This document shows positions 1 through 9,401 of a stretch of 64,000 bases of DNA, one piece after another. The stretch lies in assembly GCF_000758685.1 (NCBI RefSeq), contig NZ_CP009286.1, forward strand, positions 4,995,001 through 5,059,000, given 5' to 3'. Under the pieces are notes generated by a model, which was not told where the DNA came from, ran no database searches, and was given only the letters and a program-made list of their open reading frames with translations. The stretch comes from Paenibacillus stellifer. Its GTDB lineage: Bacteria > Bacillota > Bacilli > Paenibacillales > Paenibacillaceae. The first letter of the stretch is position 1; each line of letters begins with the position of its first letter. Made by a program: the position numbers and the translations under genes.

Positions 1-1365
<1,365 letters not shown>

Positions 1366-1427
1366 AAAAGCTGATTTGCTCATTTTGAATCTGACGAGAA
1401 TTTCTTCTCATTTAATACTCACTCGTT

Positions 1428-1446
1428 GTTCAGTTTTCAAAGATCA
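1428..1446 (-). promoter_or_regulatory. rRNA leader boxA-like antitermination element
   Basis: On the minus strand this reads TGATCTTTGAAAACTGAAC, close to the boxA-type TGNTCTTTGAAAACT sequence found in Bacillales rrn leaders. It is about 65 nt upstream of the 16S 5' end. By analogy it recruits the Nus antitermination factors. A small GAGAA-GAAA-TTCTC hairpin lies between it and the mature rRNA. Confidence 0.7.
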
Positions 1447-1491
1447 AAGTCTCATTCACTTCGTCGCCTTATGTCTTGCAGCGACCTTTAT

Positions 1492-1521
1492 AATATATCA
1501 TACTGTTTAACTGTTTGGCAA
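1492..1521 (-). promoter_or_regulatory. rrn promoter (sigma-A)
   Basis: Minus-strand -35 TTGCCA (1516-1521), an 18-nt spacer, and -10 TATATT (1492-1497) preceded by an extended TG. A-rich and T-rich DNA lies just upstream, as in UP elements. It would start transcription about 120 nt before the 16S gene. Confidence 0.7.
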
Positions 1522-1580
1522 GTCTTTTTTTGAAAGTGTTTCTCGTGATGATTGCTTGCCTTGCGCCGCCCCGTACAACC

Positions 1581-1618
1581 AAAAGGAGCGCGAGATATAA
1601 TGTATCACAGCGCTCCTT
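1581..1618 (-). terminator. Intrinsic terminator after the 76-aa gene
   Basis: Perfect 9-bp arms AAGGAGCGC (1583-1591) and GCGCTCCTT (1610-1618) with an 18-nt loop. On the minus strand the 3' arm runs into TTTTGG. It separates the small upstream gene from the rrn promoter. Confidence 0.6.
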
Positions 1619-1659
1619 ATGAAGTCAACCCTTTTTATAAATAACGGATTCTTTCAAAG

Positions 1660-1890
1660 TCAGTGCTTGAATTGGGAAGAATAATTGCCCCAAGCATACT
1701 TGGAAAGCTCCTTCTGCGGGGCGAAGCGGGCATACATGCGGAATACGGTCTTATATCGATTAGCGATCGCATGTCTGATATTTTGATCCAAGCGCTGATC
1801 GCTGAGGTCGAGCAACATTTCATCCAGTTCCTTGCGCAGCACATAGTCTAATTCTTTGCACTCTTTTTCGTTGAACAACATACCCAACAT
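1660..1890 (-). CDS. Conserved small protein of unknown function (76 aa)
   Basis: Small soluble, charged, probably all-helical protein rich in Leu, Glu, Arg and Lys (for example LFNEKECKELDYVLRKELDE), with no signal peptide or membrane segment. I recognise it only as the sort of short conserved protein found in Bacillales and can name no function. The frame opens at 1908, but AAGGAGG at 1899-1905 is 8 nt before the ATG at 1890, so that ATG is chosen; the upstream ATG has no site of its own. It ends before a terminator and lies between the SpoIIM-like gene and the rRNA operon. Confidence 0.75.
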   Translation of the reverse strand: MLGMLFNEKECKELDYVLRKELDEMLLDLSDQRLDQNIRHAIANRYKTVFRMYARFAPQKELSKYAWGNYSSQFKH

Positions 1891-2021
1891 ATGCTTGGCC
1901 TCCTTCATCCATTAGGTTGCAGGCATCTCCAGAAATTCTTGCAGCACCGCTTACTTTAGATTAACCTAACCTTTATGTTTATAACCGTAATGAGATGAAT
2001 TTTCCTCCGGGATTCCCTTTT

Positions 2022-2621
2022 TTAGGACATCAGATTAAACGTAATGGTGCTCTCGATCACGGCGGCTGCAAGCAGCAGCAATACGATCCAAACCGACACC
2101 GTCAGCGTCTGACGCAAAAAATCGGCCCACTCGTCCTCACGGCTCCTTCTGCGAAACAGGCTTCTCGCGACTCTGGCGCCAAAGTTAAGGCCGAACGCGC
2201 AAGCGATAATGATAGCGGGAATCTCTATAATTCCATGCGGGAGAAGCCCTTTTACAATGAGCGTGACGATATTCACACCCTGAAGCAGAGATGCATGGAT
2301 TAAATAGCCGATCACCGCTCCGTTGATGAGCAGAAACAGCGCAGGCAGTATGCCAAACAGCGCTCCGAGGAATATGATGAGCACTCCCTTGATACTGTTG
2401 TTCAGAAAAATAAAAATGAAAAAACTTAGCTGCGGGTTCGAGGAATTTCGAAGCTCTCTGCTGATGCCGCCAAGTCCTTCAATCTGCTGCATGAGCAGTC
2501 TCTCCAGACTCCCTGTGCCGATCCAGCCGGCCACTATGCCAAGAATAAATAAACTGACAGAAATAAGAAGCGCCCGGCGTATTCCTGCCAGAGACCTTCC
2601 AAATGAATAGATCGAGAACAT
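2022..2621 (-). CDS. SpoIIM/DUF95-family membrane protein
   Basis: Integral membrane protein of 199 aa with about five hydrophobic segments and the family signatures GILPALFLLxNG and LPHGIIEIPAI in the second half. SpoIIM itself forms the SpoIID-SpoIIM-SpoIIP complex that drives septal thinning and engulfment. This copy lies outside the usual spoIIM locus, so it may be a paralogue rather than SpoIIM itself. The start at 2621 is chosen because AGGAGG sits 7 nt upstream; the frame remains open further out but with no such site. It is divergent from pdaB, about 95 nt away. In Bacillus subtilis the pdaB neighbourhood instead carries kbaA, a different six-helix protein. Confidence 0.8.
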   Translation of the reverse strand: MFSIYSFGRSLAGIRRALLISVSLFILGIVAGWIGTGSLERLLMQQIEGLGGISRELRNSSNPQLSFFIFIFLNNSIKGVLIIFLGALFGILPALFLLINGAVIGYLIHASLLQGVNIVTLIVKGLLPHGIIEIPAIIIACAFGLNFGARVARSLFRRRSREDEWADFLRQTLTVSVWIVLLLLAAAVIESTITFNLMS

Positions 2622-2715
2622 CTTGCTGCCTCCTGTAATCAAGTCATAACCTCCCTGTACGAGCATACATTTAAGAACAAACAAGCTATCGTATGGGAGA
2701 GGAGTGTTGGGATTT

Positions 2716-3519
2716 ATGAATTCCTTTTATGTATTCAGCGGCAGGAAAATCAAACGGTTCTTCTACATCTTCGCCGCCGCGCTGCTGACTGCGGGTATCG
2801 TGTATGTGGAAAGGGGGAATATTACGGTCTTCTCCGAATCATCCCCTTCCGCAATTTACAGTGTGCCGACCGAAAAGAAACTGATTGCCTTAACCTTTGA
2901 CATCAGCTGGGGGGAGAAACGGCCCGGGCCGATCCTGAAGGTGCTTGAAGACAAAAAGGTGACCAAAGCTACCTTCTTCCTGTCTTCCCCCTGGAGCAAA
3001 ACGCATCAGGATATTGTCACCCAAATCAAAACTGCCGGCTACGAGATCGGAAGCCATGGACACAAGCACGTAAATTACAGCACGCTGAGCAATGAGGAGA
3101 TCCGCACCCAGATTACAACGGCGGGCTCCATTCTGTCGGAGCTTATGGGCCAGGAGCCCAAGCTCATCCGTATGCCTAACGGCGATTTTGACAAAAGAGT
3201 TCTCCAAGTCGCAACGGACCTCGGCTACAAAGTCATTCAGTGGGATACGGATTCCCTCGACTGGAAGAACATTGGGGTCGAGAATATTGTCAAACGCGTC
3301 ACGACCAAAGCCCATCCCGGCGATATCGTGCTGCTCCATGCGAGCGACTCCTGCAAGCAGACCCACGAGGCCCTGCCCCAGATCATCGATGAGCTCCGAA
3401 GACAGGGCTATGAATTTGTGACCGTATCCGAGCTGATCAGCCAGGGCAGCGCAGATGGCAAGGAAGTGCGGGACTCCGCTTGGCTTGACGATCGGCTCGA
3501 AGACGCCGCAGGCCTTTGA
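2716..3519 (+). CDS. pdaB: PdaB-like polysaccharide deacetylase, sporulation
   Basis: Member of the NodB-type deacetylase family, PdaB (YbaN) branch, needed in Bacillus to maintain spores late in development. Length 267 aa: a short cytoplasmic start (MNSFYVFSGRKIKR), one membrane anchor at about 15-32, then the NodB domain. The metal motif that is normally TFDDG reads TFDISWG, so the second Asp is absent, and the His motif is SHGHKH; a weak or altered active site is therefore possible, as in other PdaB proteins. The ATG at 2716 fits the family N-terminus; a GTG at 2704 is in frame but overlaps the ribosome site GGAGAGGAG. Downstream it converges on ppk2. Confidence 0.9.
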   Translation: MNSFYVFSGRKIKRFFYIFAAALLTAGIVYVERGNITVFSESSPSAIYSVPTEKKLIALTFDISWGEKRPGPILKVLEDKKVTKATFFLSSPWSKTHQDIVTQIKTAGYEIGSHGHKHVNYSTLSNEEIRTQITTAGSILSELMGQEPKLIRMPNGDFDKRVLQVATDLGYKVIQWDTDSLDWKNIGVENIVKRVTTKAHPGDIVLLHASDSCKQTHEALPQIIDELRRQGYEFVTVSELISQGSADGKEVRDSAWLDDRLEDAAGL

Positions 3520-3553
3520 AACTCAGCATAAACATTTTATCGAATAATCAATA

Positions 3554-4375
3554 TCAATGTCTTGGAGAAATCAGTTCCGAAATGTCCGGGGTTGGCGAAT
3601 TCAGCTTCGGGTAGGCGAGGTCGAGCTTCTCCAAGGTTTTGACTACGATCGCAAGAGCCAGGTAATTGCGGTACCAGCGATGGTTGGCGGGAATCCAGTA
3701 CCAGGGCGCATTAGTTGTCGACGTCTCTTTAAAAATGTCTTCATATGCTTCCTGGTAATCATCCCAGAATTTCCGTTCCTCCAGATCGCTGACATCGAAC
3801 TTCCAGTGCTTCGTCGGGTCCTGTAGCCGCTCCTGAATCTTCTCCAGCTGCTTCTCTTTGGAAATATGGAGAAACAGCTTGATAATCAGCGTGTTCTCTT
3901 CCGTCAGCATCTCCTCAAAGTAGCGAATCTGCTTAAAGCGGCGCTTGGTCTCGGCCTTCTCCTGATCGCCGTGAACGCGGGGAACCAGAACATCCTCATA
4001 ATGGGAACGGTTAAAAGCCGAAATATAGCCTTTGGCAGGCGTCTGCTTATGGACTCTCCAGAGGAAGTCATGGGCCGATTCGTCTAGAGTCGGCTTTTTG
4101 AAGCTTGTGACGGTAAAGCCTTGGGGATTAATGCCCGAGAAGACATGCTTCACTGTCCCGTCCTTGCCGCTTGAGTCCATTCCCTGGAGAACAATGAGGA
4201 GAGCATGCCCTTTCTGGGCGAAAAAAATATCCTGAAGCTCGGCCAAGCGGTCCTTGAGCTTATTCATTTTGGCTTCGGCCTCTCCCTTGCTCTTGAAGCC
4301 ACCGGTGTCATCGGGATCTAGTTTGGATAAAATTTTTCCGTCCGTGTCCTGGATCAAATATCGATCAATCTTCAT
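3554..4375 (-). CDS. ppk2: Polyphosphate kinase 2 family protein
   Basis: PPK2-type nucleotide kinase (273 aa) that transfers phosphate between polyphosphate and nucleotides; the direction and preferred nucleotide cannot be read from sequence. The Walker A loop GMDSSGKDGT lies at residues 65-74 and the second signature NRSHYEDVL at 122-130, followed by the family's APWYWIPANHRWYRN near the C-terminus. It is a single-domain protein, fitting the short PPK2 classes. GGGAGG lies 8 nt before the ATG at 4375; a GTG-type extension upstream is not supported. It lies convergent to pdaB and divergent from gerD, in the place where Bacillus subtilis has kbaA. Confidence 0.9.
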   Translation of the reverse strand: MKIDRYLIQDTDGKILSKLDPDDTGGFKSKGEAEAKMNKLKDRLAELQDIFFAQKGHALLIVLQGMDSSGKDGTVKHVFSGINPQGFTVTSFKKPTLDESAHDFLWRVHKQTPAKGYISAFNRSHYEDVLVPRVHGDQEKAETKRRFKQIRYFEEMLTEENTLIIKLFLHISKEKQLEKIQERLQDPTKHWKFDVSDLEERKFWDDYQEAYEDIFKETSTTNAPWYWIPANHRWYRNYLALAIVVKTLEKLDLAYPKLNSPTPDISELISPRH

Positions 4376-4451
4376 TCCTTTTCCCTCCCGGCACATTTCA
4401 TATCAGACTTTCTTAATTGTTTAACCTCACGGCTGTGAAATTAATCGTATG

Positions 4452-4498
4452 AAGAAAAACAGCAGCGGATAACCCCCCGACGGGATTGAACCGCTGCT
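4452..4498 (-). terminator. Hairpin with U-rich tail in the ppk2 leader
   Basis: Perfect 8-bp arms AGCAGCGG (4461-4468) and CCGCTGCT (4491-4498). Read on the minus strand the 3' arm is followed by GTTTTTCTTC, so it resembles a terminator or attenuator about 80 nt before ppk2. Nothing is encoded just upstream on this strand, so it may be a leader attenuator. Confidence 0.4.
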
Positions 4499-4614
4499 TT
4501 ATTCATGCAACTGCTGGAATGTAAACCGCTGAACATGCTGAATGCAGATTTATTTTACCAAGACTGCCGTCAAAAAACCATGCCGCCTGCATCATAAATG
4601 TGACTCAGCCTCCG

Positions 4615-4621
4615 CATACTA
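4615..4621 (+). promoter_or_regulatory. Candidate sigma-G -10 element for gerD
   Basis: CATACTA matches the forespore sigma-G -10 pattern CATNHTA and sits 36 nt before the gerD start. No convincing -35 GHATR is at the correct distance. gerD is sigma-G dependent in Bacillus subtilis, which supports but does not prove the call. Confidence 0.35.
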
Positions 4622-4656
4622 CTAGCAGTATCCCCACTAAAAGGAGGACAGCGCCA

Positions 4657-5343
4657 ATGAAACGGGCGGCCATTCAACATTGCGGACTCGCGCTGAGCTT
4701 GATCCTGGTTCTCACGGCCTGCGGAAGCGAGCAAAGCGGATCATCCCAGCAGTTCAGCTATAAGGAAATGAAAACGATGGTTGTCGATATATTAAAAAGC
4801 GAAGAAGGGAAAAAAGCGGTTGAAGAAGCTCTTTCCTCTTCAAGCTCAAGTTCGGGCACAAGCGGGACCGGCGTGATCAGTATGAAAATGATGCCCCAGG
4901 CCAACGAGCAGATCCGGATGGCTGTGAAAGATACAATCACCGCGCCGGAGTACAAAAAAGAAATCGAAAAGGTGATGACTGATCCCCAGTTCGCGGGAGA
5001 TTTCGCCAAAGCGATCAGTTCGCAGAGCAAGCAGCTGCATCTTCAGTTGATCAAAGATCCGACTTACCAGAAATCGGTCTCGGAAATTATGAAGTCCCCC
5101 GAGATGATGAAAATGTTCCTGGACCTCACCAAAACGTCGGATTACCGGAAGCAGACTGCGACCGTTATGCAGGAGACGATGCAGAACCCGCTGTTCCGGA
5201 TGGAGGTGCTCTCTTTGCTGAAGACTGTGGTTCAGGAGGAACTTCAGCCTAAAACTTCGAAGGAGGGGGGCGGAGGCCAAGGAGGAGATAGCAGCGGCGG
5301 CGGTGAAGAAAGCGGCAGCAGCGATAGCGGCAAGGAAAGCTGA
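4657..5343 (+). CDS. gerD: Spore germination lipoprotein GerD
   Basis: GerD is an inner-spore-membrane lipoprotein that clusters nutrient germinant receptors. The 228-aa product has a lipoprotein signal peptide with lipobox LTAC at about residue 21, then a Ser-rich linker, a helical core with repeated EYKKEIEKVM and YQKSVSEIMK style helices, and a Gly/Ser/Glu-rich tail that is probably disordered. AAGGAGG at 4641-4647 is 9 nt before the ATG. Gene order gerD-salA-cwlD near rrn matches Bacillus subtilis, though gerD is on the opposite strand to salA here. Confidence 0.93.
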   Translation: MKRAAIQHCGLALSLILVLTACGSEQSGSSQQFSYKEMKTMVVDILKSEEGKKAVEEALSSSSSSSGTSGTGVISMKMMPQANEQIRMAVKDTITAPEYKKEIEKVMTDPQFAGDFAKAISSQSKQLHLQLIKDPTYQKSVSEIMKSPEMMKMFLDLTKTSDYRKQTATVMQETMQNPLFRMEVLSLLKTVVQEELQPKTSKEGGGGQGGDSSGGGEESGSSDSGKES

Positions 5344-5371
5344 TCTTAACTTTTCTTTTATTCCCATCACA

Positions 5372-5403
5372 ACAGCCGGGCTCTTGAAACAGAGCCCGGC
5401 TGT
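5372..5403. terminator. Shared terminator hairpin between gerD and salA
   Basis: Perfect 13-bp stem ACAGCCGGGCTCT / AGAGCCCGGCTGT with a 6-nt loop between the convergent genes gerD and salA. On the plus strand it is followed by GATTGTTATTG, a weak U tract; the minus side has no U tract. It probably serves gerD and may help both. Confidence 0.65.
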
Positions 5404-5419
5404 GATTGTTATTGCCTTA

Positions 5420-6505
5420 TTATTCGCACCGCATCATCAAGCGTTCGGCAATATCGTCGAACAGCTGCGCCGTTTCGGTGCCCGCCTTATAGACGGACGG
5501 CGAGAAATCCGGTTCGGAGACATGGTTGTCCGGTGCACCGAGCGGAATCTGGCCCAGCAGATCGGTATGCAAGGTCTCCGCCAGCCGTGCTCCGCCTCCC
5601 CGTCCGTAGATATAATCCTTCTGGCCGCATTTCGAGCATTGATAGTACGCCATATTCTCAATAACGCCCAGTATTTCGTGATCCGTCTGCAGCGCCATTG
5701 AACCCGCTCTCGCCGCCACAAAGGCCGCTGTAGCATGAGGGGTAGTCACAATGAGCTCTTTGCTCTGCGGAAGCATCTGATGGACGTCAAGGGCCACATC
5801 GCCTGTCCCAGGAGGCAGATCGAGAAGCATATAGTCCAGTTCTCCCCAACCGACATCGCTGAAAAATTGACGCAGCATCTTCCCGAGCATCGGTCCCCGC
5901 CAGATGACGGGATTGTTATCCCGGATAAAGAAGCCCATCGACATCACCTTGACGCCGAACCGTTCCACCGGAATGATAGTTCCGTCCTCTACAACAGGAC
6001 CTTCCTCAATGCCCATCATATCCGGTACACTGAAGCCGTAAATATCGGCGTCAATCAGACCCACTTTCTTCCCTTTACGGGCGAGCGCGGCAGCCAAATT
6101 GACCGTCACGGTCGATTTGCCGACACCCCCCTTGCCACTGGCGATGGCGATAAAGTGAACGCCGGCTTGTCCGCTGAGCAGTTCATTGCCTTCCAATCCG
6201 GCAGCATGTCCCTTCATTTTGTCTTCCGCGGCAGTTGGCGCCTTCACCAAGGAGCGTTCTTGCTCGGAGGCGTCTCTGAGGCGGATATGCACGTTCTCGG
6301 CACCCGCATCGCGCAGACGGTCTCTTACCTCCTGCTCAAGCTTCATACGAGCCGCTTCGTCCGTCTCCAGGCTAACGACGGAGAGGGAGATGTGATCGCC
6401 TTTTACCATAATATCGCGGATTAACTGCAGTTCAATCAGGCTTTTTCCAGTCTCCGGTTCTTTAACCGGCAGCAGCAGTTCCTGTATTTGTTCCCTGGTC
6501 AGCAT
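5420..6505 (-). CDS. salA: Mrp/NBP35-family P-loop ATPase (SalA/ApbC)
   Basis: Iron-sulfur carrier-type ATPase of the Mrp family; the Bacillus orthologue SalA also affects protease gene expression through ScoC. The 361-aa protein has an N-terminal DUF59 (MIP18-like) domain to about residue 75, a linker, and a MinD/ParA-like ATPase with deviant Walker A SGKGGVGKST at 123-132. A CSKCG motif is present in the C-terminal half, which in this family can bridge a [4Fe-4S] cluster at a dimer interface. The ATG at 6505 is favoured because AGGGG lies 8 nt upstream; a GTG 9 nt earlier is possible. It follows cwlD on the same strand, 61 nt downstream of it. Confidence 0.9.
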   Translation of the reverse strand: MLTREQIQELLLPVKEPETGKSLIELQLIRDIMVKGDHISLSVVSLETDEAARMKLEQEVRDRLRDAGAENVHIRLRDASEQERSLVKAPTAAEDKMKGHAAGLEGNELLSGQAGVHFIAIASGKGGVGKSTVTVNLAAALARKGKKVGLIDADIYGFSVPDMMGIEEGPVVEDGTIIPVERFGVKVMSMGFFIRDNNPVIWRGPMLGKMLRQFFSDVGWGELDYMLLDLPPGTGDVALDVHQMLPQSKELIVTTPHATAAFVAARAGSMALQTDHEILGVIENMAYYQCSKCGQKDYIYGRGGGARLAETLHTDLLGQIPLGAPDNHVSEPDFSPSVYKAGTETAQLFDDIAERLMMRCE

Positions 6506-6566
6506 GGAAAACACCCCTGTTCTGTTACCGGCAACTCATAACCGGATAATCGTGTCTATTATATCA

Positions 6567-7337
6567 TTACCCTTCAGGGGATGAGTAGTCTGCCTGTTCA
6601 CCCGATTCGTAACGCAGAATGCCGCGATAAATGCTGGTTGCCACCTTGCGCTGATAGAGATCGTCTCCCAGGAGTACCGACTCCTTCGGATTGGACAAGA
6701 AGCCAACCTCGACCAGGATGGAAGGGATACGAAGCGCCTGCAGCAGATAGACGGTACCTACCGTCTTCGGTATCCGGTCCGTATTGGCAAGAACGGTCCG
6801 GATTTCATCCTGCACGAAACCGGCCAGTTTTTCATTCTTCCCGTTCTTCTTGTAATAGAACACCTGAGCTCCGCTCCATCGGCTCGACGGAATACTGTTC
6901 ATATGGATGCTGATGAACAGATCAGCCTTGCTGTCTTCGATTTTTCGCACCCGCGTCTTCAAATCCTCGGTCTTCCGCTTGGAGTATCCCTTCGTACTCT
7001 CGTCCGCCAGATCGTAGTCGCCTTCCCTCGTCATTACGACCACTGCCCCCGACTGCTGCAGATAATCGCGAAGATACAGCGATACGGTCAGATTAATGTC
7101 TTTCTCAATCAGTCCGCCCCGGCTGACGGCTCCCCCATCCGGTCCTCCGTGGCCCGCATCAATGGCGATCACCTTGCCTGCAAGCGGAAGACTCCAGTAG
7201 TCAGACGGCTTGGCGGTAGGCATATCGTAGGAAATCACGCCCAGCAGCAGTGCCAGAAGCGCGGCGCTCCATACCCCTTTTTTGATGCTGCTCCAAGAGA
7301 TCCAGACCGAGATCTTAGGCTGCTTGCGGCCGGACAT
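6567..7337 (-). CDS. cwlD: N-acetylmuramoyl-L-alanine amidase CwlD
   Basis: CwlD removes the peptide side chain from spore cortex peptidoglycan as the first step to muramic delta-lactam, with GerD-locus neighbours acting later at germination. The 256-aa protein has one N-terminal membrane or signal segment (about 22-35), then an Amidase_3 domain with the zinc and catalytic residues His63 (DAGHGG), Glu78 (GLIEKD), His145 (ISIHMNS) and Glu210 (ILVEVGF). The only in-frame start is the ATG at 7337; its ribosome site GGGGG lies 9 nt upstream and inside the 3' arm of the sat terminator. It ends 61 nt before salA. Confidence 0.93.
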   Translation of the reverse strand: MSGRKQPKISVWISWSSIKKGVWSAALLALLLGVISYDMPTAKPSDYWSLPLAGKVIAIDAGHGGPDGGAVSRGGLIEKDINLTVSLYLRDYLQQSGAVVVMTREGDYDLADESTKGYSKRKTEDLKTRVRKIEDSKADLFISIHMNSIPSSRWSGAQVFYYKKNGKNEKLAGFVQDEIRTVLANTDRIPKTVGTVYLLQALRIPSILVEVGFLSNPKESVLLGDDLYQRKVATSIYRGILRYESGEQADYSSPEG

Positions 7338-7340
7338 ATA

Positions 7341-7398
7341 AAAAGACCCCCTTATCCCACATAGATTCTAACTCCATCTATATGGGACAAGAGGGTCT
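7341..7398 (-). terminator. Terminator of the cysH-sat operon, overlapping the cwlD RBS
   Basis: Arms 7344-7366 and 7376-7398 give 23 continuous base pairs in minus-strand RNA: 20 Watson-Crick plus 3 G-U, with a 9-nt loop, then a run of U. On the plus strand the same three positions would be A-C mismatches, so the hairpin is built for the minus strand. The cwlD Shine-Dalgarno lies in its 3' arm. Confidence 0.85.
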
Positions 7399-7418
7399 AA
7401 TATTCCGTTTCGGAAGGC

Positions 7419-8588
7419 TTAGGAAGGGGAAACTTCCTTCATGCCTTCAATCAAAATTTGAGCGACCTCAGGCCGGGAGAACTCCGGCGGCGGACAGATG
7501 CCATCGCGCAGCATGGCGCGAACCTTCGTGCCAGACAGAGCGACATGATCATCCTTGCCGTGCGGACATGTTTTGCTGGAAGCCATGTTTCCGCATTTTT
7601 TGCAGAAGAAGCTGTGTTCAAAGAACAATGGCGTAATATCCAGTTCCTCGTCTGTAAAGTTCGAGAAGATTTCCTGTGCTTCGTAAGTTCCGTAGTAGTC
7701 GCCTACGCCCGCATGGTCGCGCCCGACGATAAAGTGTGTGCAGCCGTAGTTTTTGCGGACCATGGCGTGGAAGATCGCTTCACGCGGACCCGCATAGCGC
7801 ATAGCGGCCGGGAACACACCCAGGAAGGTACGGTTCTCCGGATAGTAGTTCTTCAGAAGCGCCAGATAACTTTTCATCCGGACATTCGCCGGCACGTCAT
7901 CCGACTTCGTCTCTCCGACAAGCGGGTTCAGGAACAGGCCGTCGACAATTTCCATTGCGGACTTCTGGATGTACTCATGAGCGCGGTGTACCGGGTTACG
8001 GGTCTGGAAGCCGACAACTGTGCGCCAGCCTTTCTCCGCGAAGATTTCACGGGTCTTGACCGGATCAAAATAAAATTCGCCGAACTTCTCAGGCACAGGA
8101 CGGCTCAGAACCGTGATAGATCCACCCACATAGGTAGTGCTGCGCGCAAGCAGCTTGGCGACACCGGGATGCTCCGGGTCAGTCGTCTTGAAGACATTCT
8201 GCGCTTCAACCTGCTGATCCACCTTATAAATGCTCTCGACGTCAAGAAGGCCGTACACGACGCCATCCTCTTCACCAACCAGCGCTACTCTCTCGCCGAT
8301 CCGAAGGGCAGCGGCTTCTTCTTCGCCCAAGGACAGAGTAATCGGAATGCTCCAGACCGTTCCGTTGGCCAGACGCATATTTTTAACGACGGAATGATAA
8401 TCTTCTTCGTTCAAAAATCCGGTGAGCGGCGAAAATGCGCCGACCCCGATCAAATCCAAATCGGAAATCGTCCAAGTGTTAATGGCAATGCTCTTAAGTC
8501 CTGCAGCATCCTTAAGCAGTTGTTCTCTCTCCTGGCCCTCGGCTATCCGGTTAACCAGCGTTCCGCCATGCGGAAGGATTGAAGTCAT
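7419..8588 (-). CDS. sat: Sulfate adenylyltransferase (ATP sulfurylase)
   Basis: Activates sulfate with ATP to adenosine 5'-phosphosulfate plus pyrophosphate, the first step of assimilatory sulfate reduction. The 389-aa length is that of the monofunctional bacterial/archaeal homo-oligomeric type, with no APS kinase domain. The nucleotide-binding signature [11 protein letters not shown] is at residues 195-205 and GRDHAGVG further on. Near the C-terminus CKKCG and CPHG form a likely zinc site. It follows cysH by 55 nt and the two share a promoter and the terminator at 7341-7398. The gene pair sits between rpsI and cwlD, where Bacillus subtilis has no sulfur genes. Confidence 0.95.
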   Translation of the reverse strand: MTSILPHGGTLVNRIAEGQEREQLLKDAAGLKSIAINTWTISDLDLIGVGAFSPLTGFLNEEDYHSVVKNMRLANGTVWSIPITLSLGEEEAAALRIGERVALVGEEDGVVYGLLDVESIYKVDQQVEAQNVFKTTDPEHPGVAKLLARSTTYVGGSITVLSRPVPEKFGEFYFDPVKTREIFAEKGWRTVVGFQTRNPVHRAHEYIQKSAMEIVDGLFLNPLVGETKSDDVPANVRMKSYLALLKNYYPENRTFLGVFPAAMRYAGPREAIFHAMVRKNYGCTHFIVGRDHAGVGDYYGTYEAQEIFSNFTDEELDITPLFFEHSFFCKKCGNMASSKTCPHGKDDHVALSGTKVRAMLRDGICPPPEFSRPEVAQILIEGMKEVSPS

Positions 8589-8643
8589 CTCTTTATCTTC
8601 CCTTCATATATTGTTGCAGTTCGTGGATGATCGATTGGAATGA

Positions 8644-9336
8644 TTACTTATGCAGACCACATTCCGTCTTCTCGGACCCGGACCAGCGTCCGGCACGCGG
8701 ATCTTCACCCGGCATAACCGCACGTGTGCAGTGCACGCAGCCGATGCTCGGGAAGTTCTGATCATGGAGCGGGTTGTAAATGACATTGTTCGCGTGGATG
8801 TAGTTCCAGACATCTTCGCTTGTCCATCCGGCGATCGGGTTGAATTTCACAAGGCCAAATTTGTTGTCATACTCGATCTTCTTCGAGTTGGCGCGGGTCG
8901 GCGCCTGATCACGGCGGATACCGGTAATCCAAGCCTCGTACTGGGACAAAATGCGGGTCAGCGGTTCAACCTTGCGGATGTTACAACAAGCATTAGGATC
9001 TACAGTCCAGAGTGCTTCTCCATGCTCTGCAGCCTGCTCTTCAGGTGTCAGCTTCGGCGATACCCGTACGAATTCCATGCCATATTTATCAACCATACGA
9101 TCACGCGTTTCGTACGTTTCTTGGAAGTGGAAATCTGTGTCGAGGTAGAAGACATCCGTCTTCGGGCTGATCTTCTGAAGCATATCGACAAGCACTACAT
9201 CTTCAGCCCCGAAGCTGCAGGCAAACGTAATATTCGGAAAGGTTTCAACTGCAAAACGGATGATGTCCTCGGCAGAAGCCGTCTCCAGTTCTTCCGCTTT
9301 AATCTTGATCAGATCTTCTTTTTCCAGCAAGTTCAT
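8644..9336 (-). CDS. cysH: Adenylyl/phosphoadenylyl-sulfate reductase CysH
   Basis: Reduces APS (or PAPS) to sulfite using thioredoxin. The 230-aa protein has the PP-loop fold and the four [4Fe-4S] ligands expected of APS-type reductases: Cys117-Cys118 (ACCNIR) and Cys200-Cys203 (CVHC). The catalytic Cys226 lies in the C-terminal TECGLHK. The cluster, together with no visible PAPS-forming kinase gene nearby, suggests APS is the main substrate; that is inference. It is first in an operon with sat. The promoter at 9402-9429 and an A+T-rich leader precede it. Confidence 0.94.
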   Translation of the reverse strand: MNLLEKEDLIKIKAEELETASAEDIIRFAVETFPNITFACSFGAEDVVLVDMLQKISPKTDVFYLDTDFHFQETYETRDRMVDKYGMEFVRVSPKLTPEEQAAEHGEALWTVDPNACCNIRKVEPLTRILSQYEAWITGIRRDQAPTRANSKKIEYDNKFGLVKFNPIAGWTSEDVWNYIHANNVIYNPLHDQNFPSIGCVHCTRAVMPGEDPRAGRWSGSEKTECGLHK

Positions 9337-9401
9337 TCTTATATTCCCCCATCCTAAAAATCATTAAGCCGATTAAATTCCAACTAAATTAATATGAAAT
9401 A

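Noticed and set aside
4461..4498. tRNA-like text (GGTTCAATCCCG) in the ppk2 leader
   Set aside because: It resembles a T-arm but no acceptor stem, D-arm or anticodon arm can be built around it; it forms the loop of a simple hairpin.
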